Source: an uncultured Maribacter sp.
GTDB lineage: Bacteria > Bacteroidota > Bacteroidia > Flavobacteriales > Flavobacteriaceae
Assembly: GCF_947500405.1 (NCBI RefSeq)
Contig: NZ_CANMRY010000009.1
Location: 114,524 to 178,523 of the forward strand
DNA length: 64,000 nucleotides
Reading direction: 5' to 3'
This document shows positions 7,734 to 16,397 of the stretch, piece after piece. The notes beneath the pieces were generated by a model. That model was given only the letters and a program-made list of their open reading frames with translations. It had not been told where the DNA came from and did no database searches. The position numbers and the translations under genes were made by a program. Numbering within the stretch: the stretch's first letter is position 1; each line of letters opens with the position of its first letter.

Positions 7734-9149
7734 TTAAATTGATTTTTTGTATTGATATTCAAAACGAATTAACGTTATAAATAATGGAAATAAATCTGAT
7801 GGTAATACTATAACAGCATCTTTCACTTTTTTAAAGGTGATTGCACCTTCATTATGTATTTTCATTAAAGCTGTCAAATTTTCAATGAATAGTTTTAATG
7901 TCGTTGATGATTTTACATCTTCACTTAATCTACTTTGAGTAGATTTTCCTCGTCCTGTTTCTGAATTTTTAGATTTTTCTTCAAAATCTATCAATGCTTG
8001 TGCGACATCTATCGCCAAAGTATTTAATTGTTTTTTGTTATTCAACATAGCTCTAATCCAAGTTTTAAATATTTGAAAATTAATTACTTCACCTTTGTAT
8101 TTATCCATTGCTTTTTGTCTACGAACTTCAAAATCTTCAACAGTTTCATGTTTTTTTTCTTTGATGTTCGGGTCAGAAAATATATAATCCTTTCCTTGCG
8201 CGTATTTAGCCGTTGTTAAAGGCATAAATGCCCTTAAATTCTTCGGTTCTAATGCTTTTAAACCAATGACGCCTAACTTAAATGCATTTTTCAAATTGTA
8301 AAAAGTAGAATACATTTGCTCAAAATTCTTATGATTTTGCCTTTCCTTCGGAAGTGTATATAACTCGCCTTTCAAACGAATTAGATTTCTAACTTTTGGC
8401 AATTGAAGGTTAATAAACCCAAGTGTTGTATTTGTTTGAGAAAGACTATAAACGTAAGCTGTAATCGTTTGGTTTGGATATTGTCTTGATAGAGCAAAGA
8501 TTACCTTAATCCAATCAACTGTCGGAATTGCTAATTTTCCTAAGACTTTTTCAGGTTTTGGGTCAAATTCAGCTAATGGATTATTAGCATGAAAATATTC
8601 ACTAAATGCATGTCTTAACCAATGTCCGTTCCACGTTTCAATTTGCTTATCTTTTAAATTGGGTGTTTGCGAAAGGTATTTTCGATAATTTTTCCAACCT
8701 TCGTGAAGTGTCCAAAGTATTTCGTTTTCATCAATTTGAATAGATAAACCACCACTAACACCAATTGCTAAAGCTTGACCAATCCAAGAAGCGTATATTT
8801 CATTATCTCCAAAATCAAAAGACATCGAAGTAATTTGCCCTGAAGAAGTTGCTTCTCTATTTTCAGCACCATAACCAACAAAAATAGCTCCACTTGGAAC
8901 ACTTTCTGTTACTTTTGAATGAAGATTAAATAATTGTGCATTAGCTTTTGAACCATGTTCTTCTACTGCTTTTTTTGTGGGCTTTTGAAAAAAGGGCGAA
9001 TTTCCAACGTGCATCAAATGTTCTTCATTATCAAAAAACAATGGAAATAGCTCTTTATCAAAGAATTGCCGAGCAGTATAATCATCGGGTAGATTGTTTT
9101 TCTCCCGATATATTTTTAGAAATTTATTTCCTATATAACTTGTGTACAT
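7734..9149 (-). CDS. cas8b: Type I-B Cascade large subunit Cas8b
   Basis: The large subunit recognises the PAM and recruits Cas3. Identification rests on position between cas3 and cas7, size (471 residues from this start) and the N-terminal pattern of β-strands; the sequence itself is poorly conserved. There is no cysteine anywhere, so the CxxC zinc motifs of Cst1-type Cas8 are absent. I chose the ATG at 9147-9149, one base after the cas3 stop. A TTG at 9171-9173, inside cas3, would add eight residues. An in-frame ATG at 8106-8108 could start a 124-residue C-terminal product equivalent to Cas11. Confidence 0.75.
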   Translation of the reverse strand: MYTSYIGNKFLKIYREKNNLPDDYTARQFFDKELFPLFFDNEEHLMHVGNSPFFQKPTKKAVEEHGSKANAQLFNLHSKVTESVPSGAIFVGYGAENREATSSGQITSMSFDFGDNEIYASWIGQALAIGVSGGLSIQIDENEILWTLHEGWKNYRKYLSQTPNLKDKQIETWNGHWLRHAFSEYFHANNPLAEFDPKPEKVLGKLAIPTVDWIKVIFALSRQYPNQTITAYVYSLSQTNTTLGFINLQLPKVRNLIRLKGELYTLPKERQNHKNFEQMYSTFYNLKNAFKLGVIGLKALEPKNLRAFMPLTTAKYAQGKDYIFSDPNIKEKKHETVEDFEVRRQKAMDKYKGEVINFQIFKTWIRAMLNNKKQLNTLAIDVAQALIDFEEKSKNSETGRGKSTQSRLSEDVKSSTTLKLFIENLTALMKIHNEGAITFKKVKDAVIVLPSDLFPLFITLIRFEYQYKKSI

Positions 9150-9150
9150 A

Positions 9151-11343
9151 TCATAAAAATATTTCAGGTTCAACTAATTGCAATCCATATTTTAAATGAT
9201 TAGCTTCCTCTTGCGGTACTACAAAAGGGCGAGAACCATGTTCTAATTGTTCGTATTGGTTTTTATATCGTGCCATTGTTTTAATACTAATTGGGATTTC
9301 CATTGGAATGCGTTCGCCCCATCTTGCATTCAGGTATTTTTCTCTATCACATATTAAAATACAAGTAGCAGATTGAATTTCTAAGGCTTCCACAATTACA
9401 GCACTTCGCCTATGACAAAGCTCTTTTATCTTGTATTGACCATCATGAAAAATCAAATGAATATCAATCGGTTTCGTATCTAAAGAAGGATAAACTTTAT
9501 CAATTTTGGTTTGTAAACTTCTTTCTTTTAGTAATGTATTGTCTTCTAATTGGTCAAAACTCGCTTTCAAAGTTTCTGCTTTATAAGGCAAAGCATTTCC
9601 ATTCAATTGAATAACATGAACAGGTTTGTATTTTCCAATTGTATCTTTTGACCGTTTTCGATTGACACGTCCAAAACGTTGTATCAAAGCATCCAAGGGG
9701 GCAACTTGCGTAATCATTCTATCAAAACTAATATCCAAACTGACCTCAACAACTTGGGTAGAAATGACAAAACAAGGCATTAACCCATTTCCGTATTGCT
9801 CTGAGCCATTTCCATTAAACTCAGTTTTCAAACGATTTTCTAATGCAAAACGGTCGCTTCGTCGAAAACGGCTATGAATAAGCATCGCAGGAATAGTTGG
9901 AAATTTTTTAGACAATCTGATATATTCCTCTTGTGCTTTTTTTACTGTATTAAAAATGACTAAAACCTTTTCTTTTTGTTCAAAAGCAGTTTCTAAAACA
10001 GCATCAATTTCTGTTTCATCATTCATTTTATGAACAATGTGCCTATCAAATCCATCTAAAATTTCATCATCTAATTTCACTTCATAGACTTCTCCATTTT
10101 CTTGTAACAGTTTTAAAACTTCTTTATACAAAAGCGAAGGCATCGTAGCTGTTCCAATATGAATGCGGCAATTCAATCTTAAAAGTGCCCGAATGATTTC
10201 TAAAACCATCGACCGACCAACATCAGAATAAGTATGTATTTCATCAAAAATGATGTCTGTTCCTTGTAAATCAAGCATCATACTTTCAAATTCGGCAGTT
10301 CCAAAAATGATAGAAGCCAATTGATGAGGTGTTAAAACCTTGATAGCTGCACCGCCAAAATGCTGTAAACTTTCTGCATCTTTATTACCTTTTACCAAAA
10401 GAGCAGAAGTCGAATGTAAAACCCTAACTTGTGTTTCTACATTTGGGTTTTCATTTTTAATATCGCCTTTGATGCGCTCATACATCGCATTGATAGAAGC
10501 CTGAAATGGTAATGTATAGAAAATTCTTCCTTGACATCTTTTTAATAAAAAATCTGTTTTTCCTGCTCCTGTAGGTGCAACGACCATCGTATGAGGTCTT
10601 TTATCTTCAGTATCAATTTGAGAGAGCGGATACAAATCACTTCTACGATTCGGATTTTTATAAAAACTCAAATCGGGAATAGCAAAAAGGTCATCTAATT
10701 TTGCAGGTGTCCCATTAATAAAGGCAGAAGCAAAATGGTCTGCCGACATTAATAAACCTCTTAAAGGTGACCAACCCAAAGGTTTTCTTTTACAATAGTT
10801 TAAAACATATTCCAAATTTTCTTCCGCTTCTTCTAATGATATTGGTCGAATATCAATGTTTTTAAAGTTGAATTGCTTCAAGATTTCCAAACCATAAGGC
10901 GACCAATTTTTCCAATCAATCAAGTGATTTTCTAACCAAAATCCATCATTTTCGTCTAAATCAATAATTCCTCGTGAACTTTTATCTTCTCTAATTGATT
11001 TGTGATGACCAACAACCATATCAATCAAAGGCGACCATTCTTCTTTTGGAAATACTGATAAGAAACCTAAAGAGGATAATTCATGCCTATGCGCATAATT
11101 CCATTCCTCTTTTTCCATTAAGGATTTGTAATCTTCATCACTATTAATTTTGTGTTGAAAATGTACATGAGCCTTTCCCAAATCATGTAAAGCAGCAGCT
11201 TTAATTGCTAGAGTTTTATCAAAATCAAATTGATATTTCTCTGCAAACGCCTCTATTGCCGAAGCAACATGGTGGGTATGTTCTAAAAGTGTTGTCCCAC
11301 CTCTATCAATGCTTTTTGCTAATATTTCATCTAATGATTTCAT
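9151..11343 (-). CDS. cas3: CRISPR-associated nuclease-helicase Cas3
   Basis: This 730-residue fusion has an N-terminal HD nuclease and a superfamily 2 helicase. The HD domain has LLEHTHHVA and the AALHDLGKAH motif (about residues 18-57). Helicase motifs are APTGAGKTD (Walker A, about residues 250-258), DIIFDEIHTY (DExH), GTATMP (motif III) and QRFGRVNR (motif VI). Cas3 unwinds and degrades target DNA after Cascade recruitment. It lies between cas5 and cas8 rather than after cas5, an uncommon order for type I-B. Isoleucine is mostly ATT, as in the other effector genes. Confidence 0.95.
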   Translation of the reverse strand: MKSLDEILAKSIDRGGTTLLEHTHHVASAIEAFAEKYQFDFDKTLAIKAAALHDLGKAHVHFQHKINSDEDYKSLMEKEEWNYAHRHELSSLGFLSVFPKEEWSPLIDMVVGHHKSIREDKSSRGIIDLDENDGFWLENHLIDWKNWSPYGLEILKQFNFKNIDIRPISLEEAEENLEYVLNYCKRKPLGWSPLRGLLMSADHFASAFINGTPAKLDDLFAIPDLSFYKNPNRRSDLYPLSQIDTEDKRPHTMVVAPTGAGKTDFLLKRCQGRIFYTLPFQASINAMYERIKGDIKNENPNVETQVRVLHSTSALLVKGNKDAESLQHFGGAAIKVLTPHQLASIIFGTAEFESMMLDLQGTDIIFDEIHTYSDVGRSMVLEIIRALLRLNCRIHIGTATMPSLLYKEVLKLLQENGEVYEVKLDDEILDGFDRHIVHKMNDETEIDAVLETAFEQKEKVLVIFNTVKKAQEEYIRLSKKFPTIPAMLIHSRFRRSDRFALENRLKTEFNGNGSEQYGNGLMPCFVISTQVVEVSLDISFDRMITQVAPLDALIQRFGRVNRKRSKDTIGKYKPVHVIQLNGNALPYKAETLKASFDQLEDNTLLKERSLQTKIDKVYPSLDTKPIDIHLIFHDGQYKIKELCHRRSAVIVEALEIQSATCILICDREKYLNARWGERIPMEIPISIKTMARYKNQYEQLEHGSRPFVVPQEEANHLKYGLQLVEPEIFL

Positions 11344-11348
11344 TCTGA

Positions 11349-11936
11349 TTAGCTTAAAGATTGACGAATAGGATTTCCAAATATTTTCAATTGACCTAAC
11401 ATTTCGGCAACATCATCAAAGCGATTATAACCAACTTTAAACATGGAATTTTTATCACCATCAAAAAGTAATTCAAAACCTTCAATTTCATCGAAATCAG
11501 CTTCTGAAAGTTTTAAAAGCTCATTTGGCAATATTATATCTTCATTTCTACAAAGACATAAATGTTCCTGCATTGCCTTTTCAGCATCTTCTTTATTTTC
11601 AAAAGCTAAGTACAAATGAGGCTCAATCATCACTCCACGCTCAATAATAGCTAGATTTGTTTTCCATTTTTTTCCTGACTTACTTGTTTTAAATCCTCCT
11701 TTTGACCAAGTTCTTTCTTGTTGAACATCAATTCCCATATAATTTAACCTATGTCTCTTTATTTTATGAATGCCTTTGGTTTCCAAGAGTTCAGGAAATA
11801 GCTTTTTTTCCATTCCTTCCACAATTGAAGGAGTAAGAAATTGTTGCGAAAAAGTTTCACTATCCCTAACCGCCGTCCATGGTTTAATAAAACCAAAAGC
11901 ACTCGTATATTTTACAACAAATAATTTCTTCTCCAT
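11349..11936 (-). CDS. cas5: Cascade subunit Cas5 (type I-B)
   Basis: Cas5 caps the 5' handle of the crRNA. The 195-residue protein starts with a β-strand and FGFIKPWTAVRDSETFSQQF, the typical segment following the first RAMP strand. A conserved central part includes LNYMGIDVQQERTW. It is 5 bases upstream of cas3 and 6 bases downstream of cas6. Among its early isoleucines seven of eight are ATT, placing it in the same compositional block as cas3, cas8 and cas7. Confidence 0.85.
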   Translation of the reverse strand: MEKKLFVVKYTSAFGFIKPWTAVRDSETFSQQFLTPSIVEGMEKKLFPELLETKGIHKIKRHRLNYMGIDVQQERTWSKGGFKTSKSGKKWKTNLAIIERGVMIEPHLYLAFENKEDAEKAMQEHLCLCRNEDIILPNELLKLSEADFDEIEGFELLFDGDKNSMFKVGYNRFDDVAEMLGQLKIFGNPIRQSLS

Positions 11937-11942
11937 AAATCT

Positions 11943-12602
11943 TTACATTAAAGCTCCAAAGCCAATTCCCGTACTATTCCCTACACCTACATTCCATGCA
12001 AATGCAATTTGCTCTGGGCTGCCCTCTATAACTACAGGGCATATGTTAACTTTATTCTTTATCTCTTTATAGCTTACTATTTTTGTTTTAGACTTAGTAT
12101 AATTAGAATCAAAACGAACCGAAACACCTTCTGTTGAAAGCCCTGCTTTTTCTAATTTTAATTGTAACGTTTGGGTAAGTAATTGGTTGGTTTCTTCCTC
12201 GAAGTACTGGTAGTGTTTTTTTCCTTTTTCGGTATCTCTTTTTACCAATACAGGGCTAGCCACATAAAAGTATGCCTTGTTAGCAAAATTTGGTGCTTCT
12301 TGCATATATACTTCTTGTACACTTACCCCATGAAACATTTCTGGAGCTGCTAAAATGCCTTCAATTACTTTTTTAGCAATTTCTGCATCATAAAAGTTTA
12401 TAAAAAAAGAGGTCTCTGGCGTAACGTGTAATCCTTTTTTAGTTGCTTTTACATTCTGCAACCAAGAAAAAGAATACATACTTATAGCACCATGCTCTAC
12501 ATTACTTTTACCTAACCATTTATGAAAACAGCCTGTTAGTAAATGTTGATAATTAAAAGGTATTGGGCTACTACTTTTAGTTAGCTTTAAATGTAATCTC
12601 AT
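11943..12602 (-). CDS. cas6: CRISPR pre-crRNA endoribonuclease Cas6
   Basis: Cas6 cuts within the repeat to release crRNAs with the 8-nt handle. The 219-residue protein has a RAMP fold and ends in the glycine-rich loop GVGNSTGIGFGAL, diagnostic for Cas6. A His in CFHKWLG (about residue 27) is the best candidate for the catalytic base. It is the first gene of the operon. Its codon use (ATA, AGT, TCT) resembles cas4 and cas1 rather than cas5 directly downstream, as expected if Cas6 stayed with the array. Confidence 0.93.
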   Translation of the reverse strand: MRLHLKLTKSSSPIPFNYQHLLTGCFHKWLGKSNVEHGAISMYSFSWLQNVKATKKGLHVTPETSFFINFYDAEIAKKVIEGILAAPEMFHGVSVQEVYMQEAPNFANKAYFYVASPVLVKRDTEKGKKHYQYFEEETNQLLTQTLQLKLEKAGLSTEGVSVRFDSNYTKSKTKIVSYKEIKNKVNICPVVIEGSPEQIAFAWNVGVGNSTGIGFGALM

Positions 12603-12606
12603 TATT

Positions 12607-12666
12607 CGTTATTAATATGTACAAATAACGACCTAAGATTTAATTATTCCTTACAGAATTCTGTAA
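12607..12666 (-). promoter_or_regulatory. Two inverted repeats upstream of the cas operon
   Basis: A perfect 16-bp palindrome TTACAGAATTCTGTAA occupies 12651-12666, 48 bases before the cas6 start codon. A second inverted repeat, CGTTATT (12607-12613) and AATAACG (12624-12630), lies only four bases from the start codon. The palindrome has the TTACA-N6-TGTAA form also found in front of HMG-CoA reductase. No exact TAnnTTTG promoter element was found in this gap. Operator function is inferred. Confidence 0.45.
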
Positions 12667-12811
12667 AGGCATAACTAACCTATATAAAAGGTCGCTTTCT
12701 TCTTATAACAAAGTAGAGAGGGAAAATTTAAACTCGTAAAGATTTAAAGGGATATAAATATACTAAATTGTAGTACTATTCTATAGTAAGTTTAAGAAAA
12801 ATAAGTGCAAA

Positions 12812-12850
12812 AAAAATCCCGTTCAAATTAATAATTTAATCGGGATTTTT
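12812..12850 (-). terminator. Intrinsic terminator after the tail-specific protease gene
   Basis: Perfect 10-bp arms AAAAATCCCG (12812-12821) and CGGGATTTTT (12841-12850) flank a 19-nt loop that can fold further. On the minus strand the stem ends in a T-run, 18 bases beyond the protease stop codon. Confidence 0.8.
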
Positions 12851-12868
12851 ATTTTTAAAACGTAGCTT

Positions 12869-15010
12869 TTAGTCTTTTATACTTGCTAATTTTGCGTGTT
12901 TAATTGTATTTAATTTAAGATCTTGTAGTACATTAACCGCTTCTTCTACATACACATCTTTTGCAAGATTTTTATGCCAACGGTTTCTTTTTTCTCTTAA
13001 CAAAGAATCTTTTGTAAATAAGTTTTCTTCATATTTTAAAGAGGTAAAGGTTAAATGCGAGTCATAGTCTGATAGGTTCTTAAAATAATCGGACTTTTCT
13101 TTGTCTTTAGACTCTTCTGCTTTATACACCTCATAATTTAAAGAAATCTCTGTTTCTCCTTGCTCCGCTTTAAGCCACTTTGCGTTTTCTTCTATTAACT
13201 TAATTTGAGGGTGCGCAGCCATACGTTTTGTACTACTCTCTACCGTTTTGTCATAATCTATATACCCATCCCAAATTTGGTAGTCTGCAGGTGTAATTTT
13301 ATCCCACTTTAATGGGTTACTCTGGTCTCTTTCTCCTAAATCTATATAGCTATACTTGTCTGGCACAACCACATCACTCTTTACACCTTCTAATTGTGTG
13401 GAGCCACCATTAATTCTATAAAATTTTTGTGTTGTTAATTTTATAGCGCCTAAATCTCCGTGCTCGTTACTACGAACTATATTGTCTAAAGGTATTACGT
13501 TTTGTACCGTTCCTTTTCCAAAAGTTTGTTTACTACCAATTACAATAGCTCTTTTATAATCTTGCATTGCTGCCGCTAATATTTCGGAAGCCGATGCAGA
13601 TAACTCATTTACTAAAATTACTAAAGGACCATCCCATTGTATTCTTTCATCTTTATCATCATATACATCTTTTCCTTTTCCGCTAGAACGCACTTGTACA
13701 ATAGGTCCTTCTTTAATAAATAAACCAGCCATTTCTACCACTGTTTTTAAAGAACCCCCACCATTATCTCTAAGATCCAAAATTAACCCCTCTGCACCTT
13801 CTTCTTTTAAACGCTCTACTTCTTTTGCTACATCTGATGCTGCATTTCTATTACTATAATCTTCAAAATCTACATAAAATTTTGGCAGATTTATAAGTCC
13901 AAATTTTTGGTTTTCTTTAATAATATTTGCAGACTTTGCATAAGACTCTTCTAACTCTACCACATCTCTAGTAATAGAAATTACTTCTATAGATCCATCT
14001 ACTTTACGTACGGTTAAATCTACTACAGTCCCTTTTGCTCCTTTTATTAGTTTTATAGAATCGTCTAAACGCATTCCAGAAATATCTATAGGGTCTTCCC
14101 CGTCTTGCCCTACTTTTGTAATTTCATCACCAACTTCAATACGTTGGTCTCTCCATACTGGGCCACCAGAAATAACTTCTACAATTTTAGCTCCTTCTGG
14201 CTTTTTTTGTAAACGTGCGCCAATACCTTCAAACTTACCAGACATACTGGTATCAAATTTTTCCTTTTCTTCTGGAGCAAAATAAAAAGTGTGCGGGTCA
14301 AACTCATCTACAATACTATTTATATACTGTACAAACCAGTCTTTACGCTCTAAATCATCTACAAAATCAAAAAATTCATCTAAAGTATTCTCTGTACTTT
14401 CTCTTGCTGCAATTTCTGCTTCAATACTAATTGTACTTTTTTCTTTAGTGGTTTCTTTTTTGGCTTCCTCATTATCTTCCGTAAGCCTTTTTAGCTTAGC
14501 ATCATAAGTACCTAAAGTTGCATATTTTAATTGCTTTCTCCATCTTTCTTGTAATTCTTTTTTAGAATCTGCAAAAGACTCTTCTTCGTATTTAATATTT
14601 ATAGTTTCGTTCTCGGTATAATCAAAAGGAGTTTTTAGTATGGTTTTATAAATCCCCTTTGCATCATTCATACGAATCATTAAACGTTCATATACTGCAT
14701 TAAAAAAAGTAATGTCTGTATTTTTTATTTGATCGTCTATCTGAAACTTGTACTGCTCAAAATCTTCAATATCACTTGCTAAAAAATAACGTTTTGTTGG
14801 ATCCAAAATATCTATAAAATCTTCAAAGACTTCTACAGAAAAATCATCATCAATAGATTTTGGTTCGTAATGCCCTTTTTCTAAAACATAGGTGATTAAA
14901 TCTAATAACAATTTATCTTTATCGTCATTCTCAAAAGTCCTGTTTGTAAAACTACAGGAAGCCACAGCTATCATTAAAACTGTTAACACATAGACTAAAT
15001 TCCTTTTCAT
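12869..15010 (-). CDS. prc: Carboxy-terminal (tail-specific) processing protease, S41A family lipoprotein
   Basis: This periplasmic S41 protease trims proteins from their C-termini. I start it at the ATG at 15008-15010, because this gives a signal peptide with a lipobox (VASC) about 19 residues in; an upstream in-frame ATG would bury it. An N-terminal helical domain precedes a PDZ domain (GIGARLQKKPEGAKIVEVISG region). The catalytic core follows, with Ser in NELSASASE and Lys in GKGTVQ. At about 713 residues it matches the long Prc form. It is divergent from surE. Confidence 0.92.
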   Translation of the reverse strand: MKRNLVYVLTVLMIAVASCSFTNRTFENDDKDKLLLDLITYVLEKGHYEPKSIDDDFSVEVFEDFIDILDPTKRYFLASDIEDFEQYKFQIDDQIKNTDITFFNAVYERLMIRMNDAKGIYKTILKTPFDYTENETINIKYEEESFADSKKELQERWRKQLKYATLGTYDAKLKRLTEDNEEAKKETTKEKSTISIEAEIAARESTENTLDEFFDFVDDLERKDWFVQYINSIVDEFDPHTFYFAPEEKEKFDTSMSGKFEGIGARLQKKPEGAKIVEVISGGPVWRDQRIEVGDEITKVGQDGEDPIDISGMRLDDSIKLIKGAKGTVVDLTVRKVDGSIEVISITRDVVELEESYAKSANIIKENQKFGLINLPKFYVDFEDYSNRNAASDVAKEVERLKEEGAEGLILDLRDNGGGSLKTVVEMAGLFIKEGPIVQVRSSGKGKDVYDDKDERIQWDGPLVILVNELSASASEILAAAMQDYKRAIVIGSKQTFGKGTVQNVIPLDNIVRSNEHGDLGAIKLTTQKFYRINGGSTQLEGVKSDVVVPDKYSYIDLGERDQSNPLKWDKITPADYQIWDGYIDYDKTVESSTKRMAAHPQIKLIEENAKWLKAEQGETEISLNYEVYKAEESKDKEKSDYFKNLSDYDSHLTFTSLKYEENLFTKDSLLREKRNRWHKNLAKDVYVEEAVNVLQDLKLNTIKHAKLASIKD

Positions 15011-15202
15011 AAATTCAATAATTTTATTTTTGCATTTTGTACGGCTATAAAAACTACCTACTTTTTGTGGCAAAATACATACAATTCTCTAAGATACTGA
15101 AAAAACCATGCCAGCAATATGCTTCTTAGATATTTTTTTGTTAATCGAGGTGGGTGCCATATCTTTTTTAAAAACGTATTTTTACTCTATAAAGTATACC
15201 CT

Positions 15203-15985
15203 ATGAAAAAACCTCTTATTCTTGTTACTAATGATGATGGTATTACTGCTCCTGGTTTACGCAATTTGGTAAGCTTTATGGCAGAAATAGGAGATGTTGT
15301 TGTAGTTGCTCCAGATAGCCCCCAATCTGGAATGGGACATGCCATTACCATAGATAACACCTTGTATGTTAAACAAATGAAGACAAATTTGTTACGTAAT
15401 ATACACCAAGAATATAGCTGTAGTGGTACTCCTGCAGATTGTGTGAAATTAGCTTTGCAAGAAATTTTAGATCGCAAACCAGATATTTGTGTTAGCGGAA
15501 TAAACCATGGATCTAACTCTTCTATAAATGTTATTTATTCTGGAACTATGAGCGCTGCTATTGAGGCTGGCATAGAAGGGGTTCCTGCAATTGGTTTTTC
15601 TTTATGTGATTTTTCTTGGGAAGCCAATTTTAAAGCCGCAAAAAAACACATTATAACAATTGTTTCCGAAGCACTTGCCAATGGTATTCCAAAGGGTGTT
15701 GTTCTTAATGTAAATATTCCTAAACTAGAGGAAAAAGAAATAAAAGGGGTTAAAATTTGCAGGCAAGCAAGAGCAAATTGGAAAGAAAAATTTGATAAAC
15801 GAACCAACCCAATGGGCAAAGACTATTATTGGTTAACCGGAGAGTTTGAGCTACTGGATAAAGGGGAAGATACAGACGAGTGGGCTCTTTCACAAGGATA
15901 TATATCTGTGGTTCCTACACAATTTGATTTAACTGCCCACCATGCTATTCACCATATAAATAACTGGAATTTAAATGAACACTAA
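15203..15985 (+). CDS. surE: 5'/3'-nucleotidase SurE
   Basis: SurE is a metal-dependent nucleoside monophosphatase. I start it at the ATG at 15203, so that the protein begins MKKPLILVTNDDG with the metal-binding Asp pair near residue 9; the upstream extension has no conserved sequence. Other hallmarks are APDSPQSGMGHAIT, GTPADCV and VSGINHGSNSS, all in family order within 260 residues. The 3' end overlaps the next gene by 11 bases. lpxB follows in the same direction. Confidence 0.94.
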   Translation: MKKPLILVTNDDGITAPGLRNLVSFMAEIGDVVVVAPDSPQSGMGHAITIDNTLYVKQMKTNLLRNIHQEYSCSGTPADCVKLALQEILDRKPDICVSGINHGSNSSINVIYSGTMSAAIEAGIEGVPAIGFSLCDFSWEANFKAAKKHIITIVSEALANGIPKGVVLNVNIPKLEEKEIKGVKICRQARANWKEKFDKRTNPMGKDYYWLTGEFELLDKGEDTDEWALSQGYISVVPTQFDLTAHHAIHHINNWNLNEH

Positions 15986-16259
15986 AAAAGAAATTTTAAT
16001 AGGATTTATTGTTGGTATTATTGCAAATACTATTGGTACTATTTTATATATCCTTATTTTTTCGGAATTTGGAATTGTAGAAACCTATAATGCAGCTGTT
16101 GCACAAGGGCATGTTGGTAGTTTACTTGCCCTAGGAGCTATTCTAAACTTAATAGCATTCTTTGGTTTTTTAAAAATTAAGAGAGACCAAAGAGCGCGTG
16201 GTGTATTGTTAGCAACCTTAATTACAGCCTTAGCTATTTTATATTATAAGCTTTTTTAA
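15975..16259 (+). CDS. Small membrane protein of unknown function
   Basis: This 94-residue protein has three hydrophobic segments (about residues 7-30, 46-65 and 77-92), with a short basic loop KIKRDQRARG before the last. It overlaps surE by 11 bases, a sign of translational coupling and of a genuine gene. I do not recognise a characterised family. The position between surE and lpxB suggests only that it is co-expressed with them. Confidence 0.75.
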   Translation: MNTKKEILIGFIVGIIANTIGTILYILIFSEFGIVETYNAAVAQGHVGSLLALGAILNLIAFFGFLKIKRDQRARGVLLATLITALAILYYKLF

Positions 16260-16397
16260 TTTGGTTGATGGTTTTAGAAACAAAGAACTAATAAAAAGAG
16301 TAGAGAAAAAAGACAATAGATTTAAGGCTTATTACTTAGAACTAAAAAATAAAAGCTAATAGCAATAGGCTAAACGCCAATAGCTAAATTTAAAAAA
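16260..16397. other. Intergenic stretch with degenerate GCTAATAG-like repeats
   Basis: The 138 bases before lpxB contain several imperfect copies of a GCTAATAGCAATAGG-like motif between about 16352 and 16388. No open frame or clear promoter is seen. The pattern resembles decayed simple repeats of the kind common between genes in this lineage. No function can be assigned. Confidence 0.35.

Noticed and set aside
4817..12602. Type III or hybrid CRISPR system
   Set aside because: No Cas10, Csm or Cmr protein is encoded; Cas3, Cas8, Cas5, Cas7 and Cas6 define a type I system.
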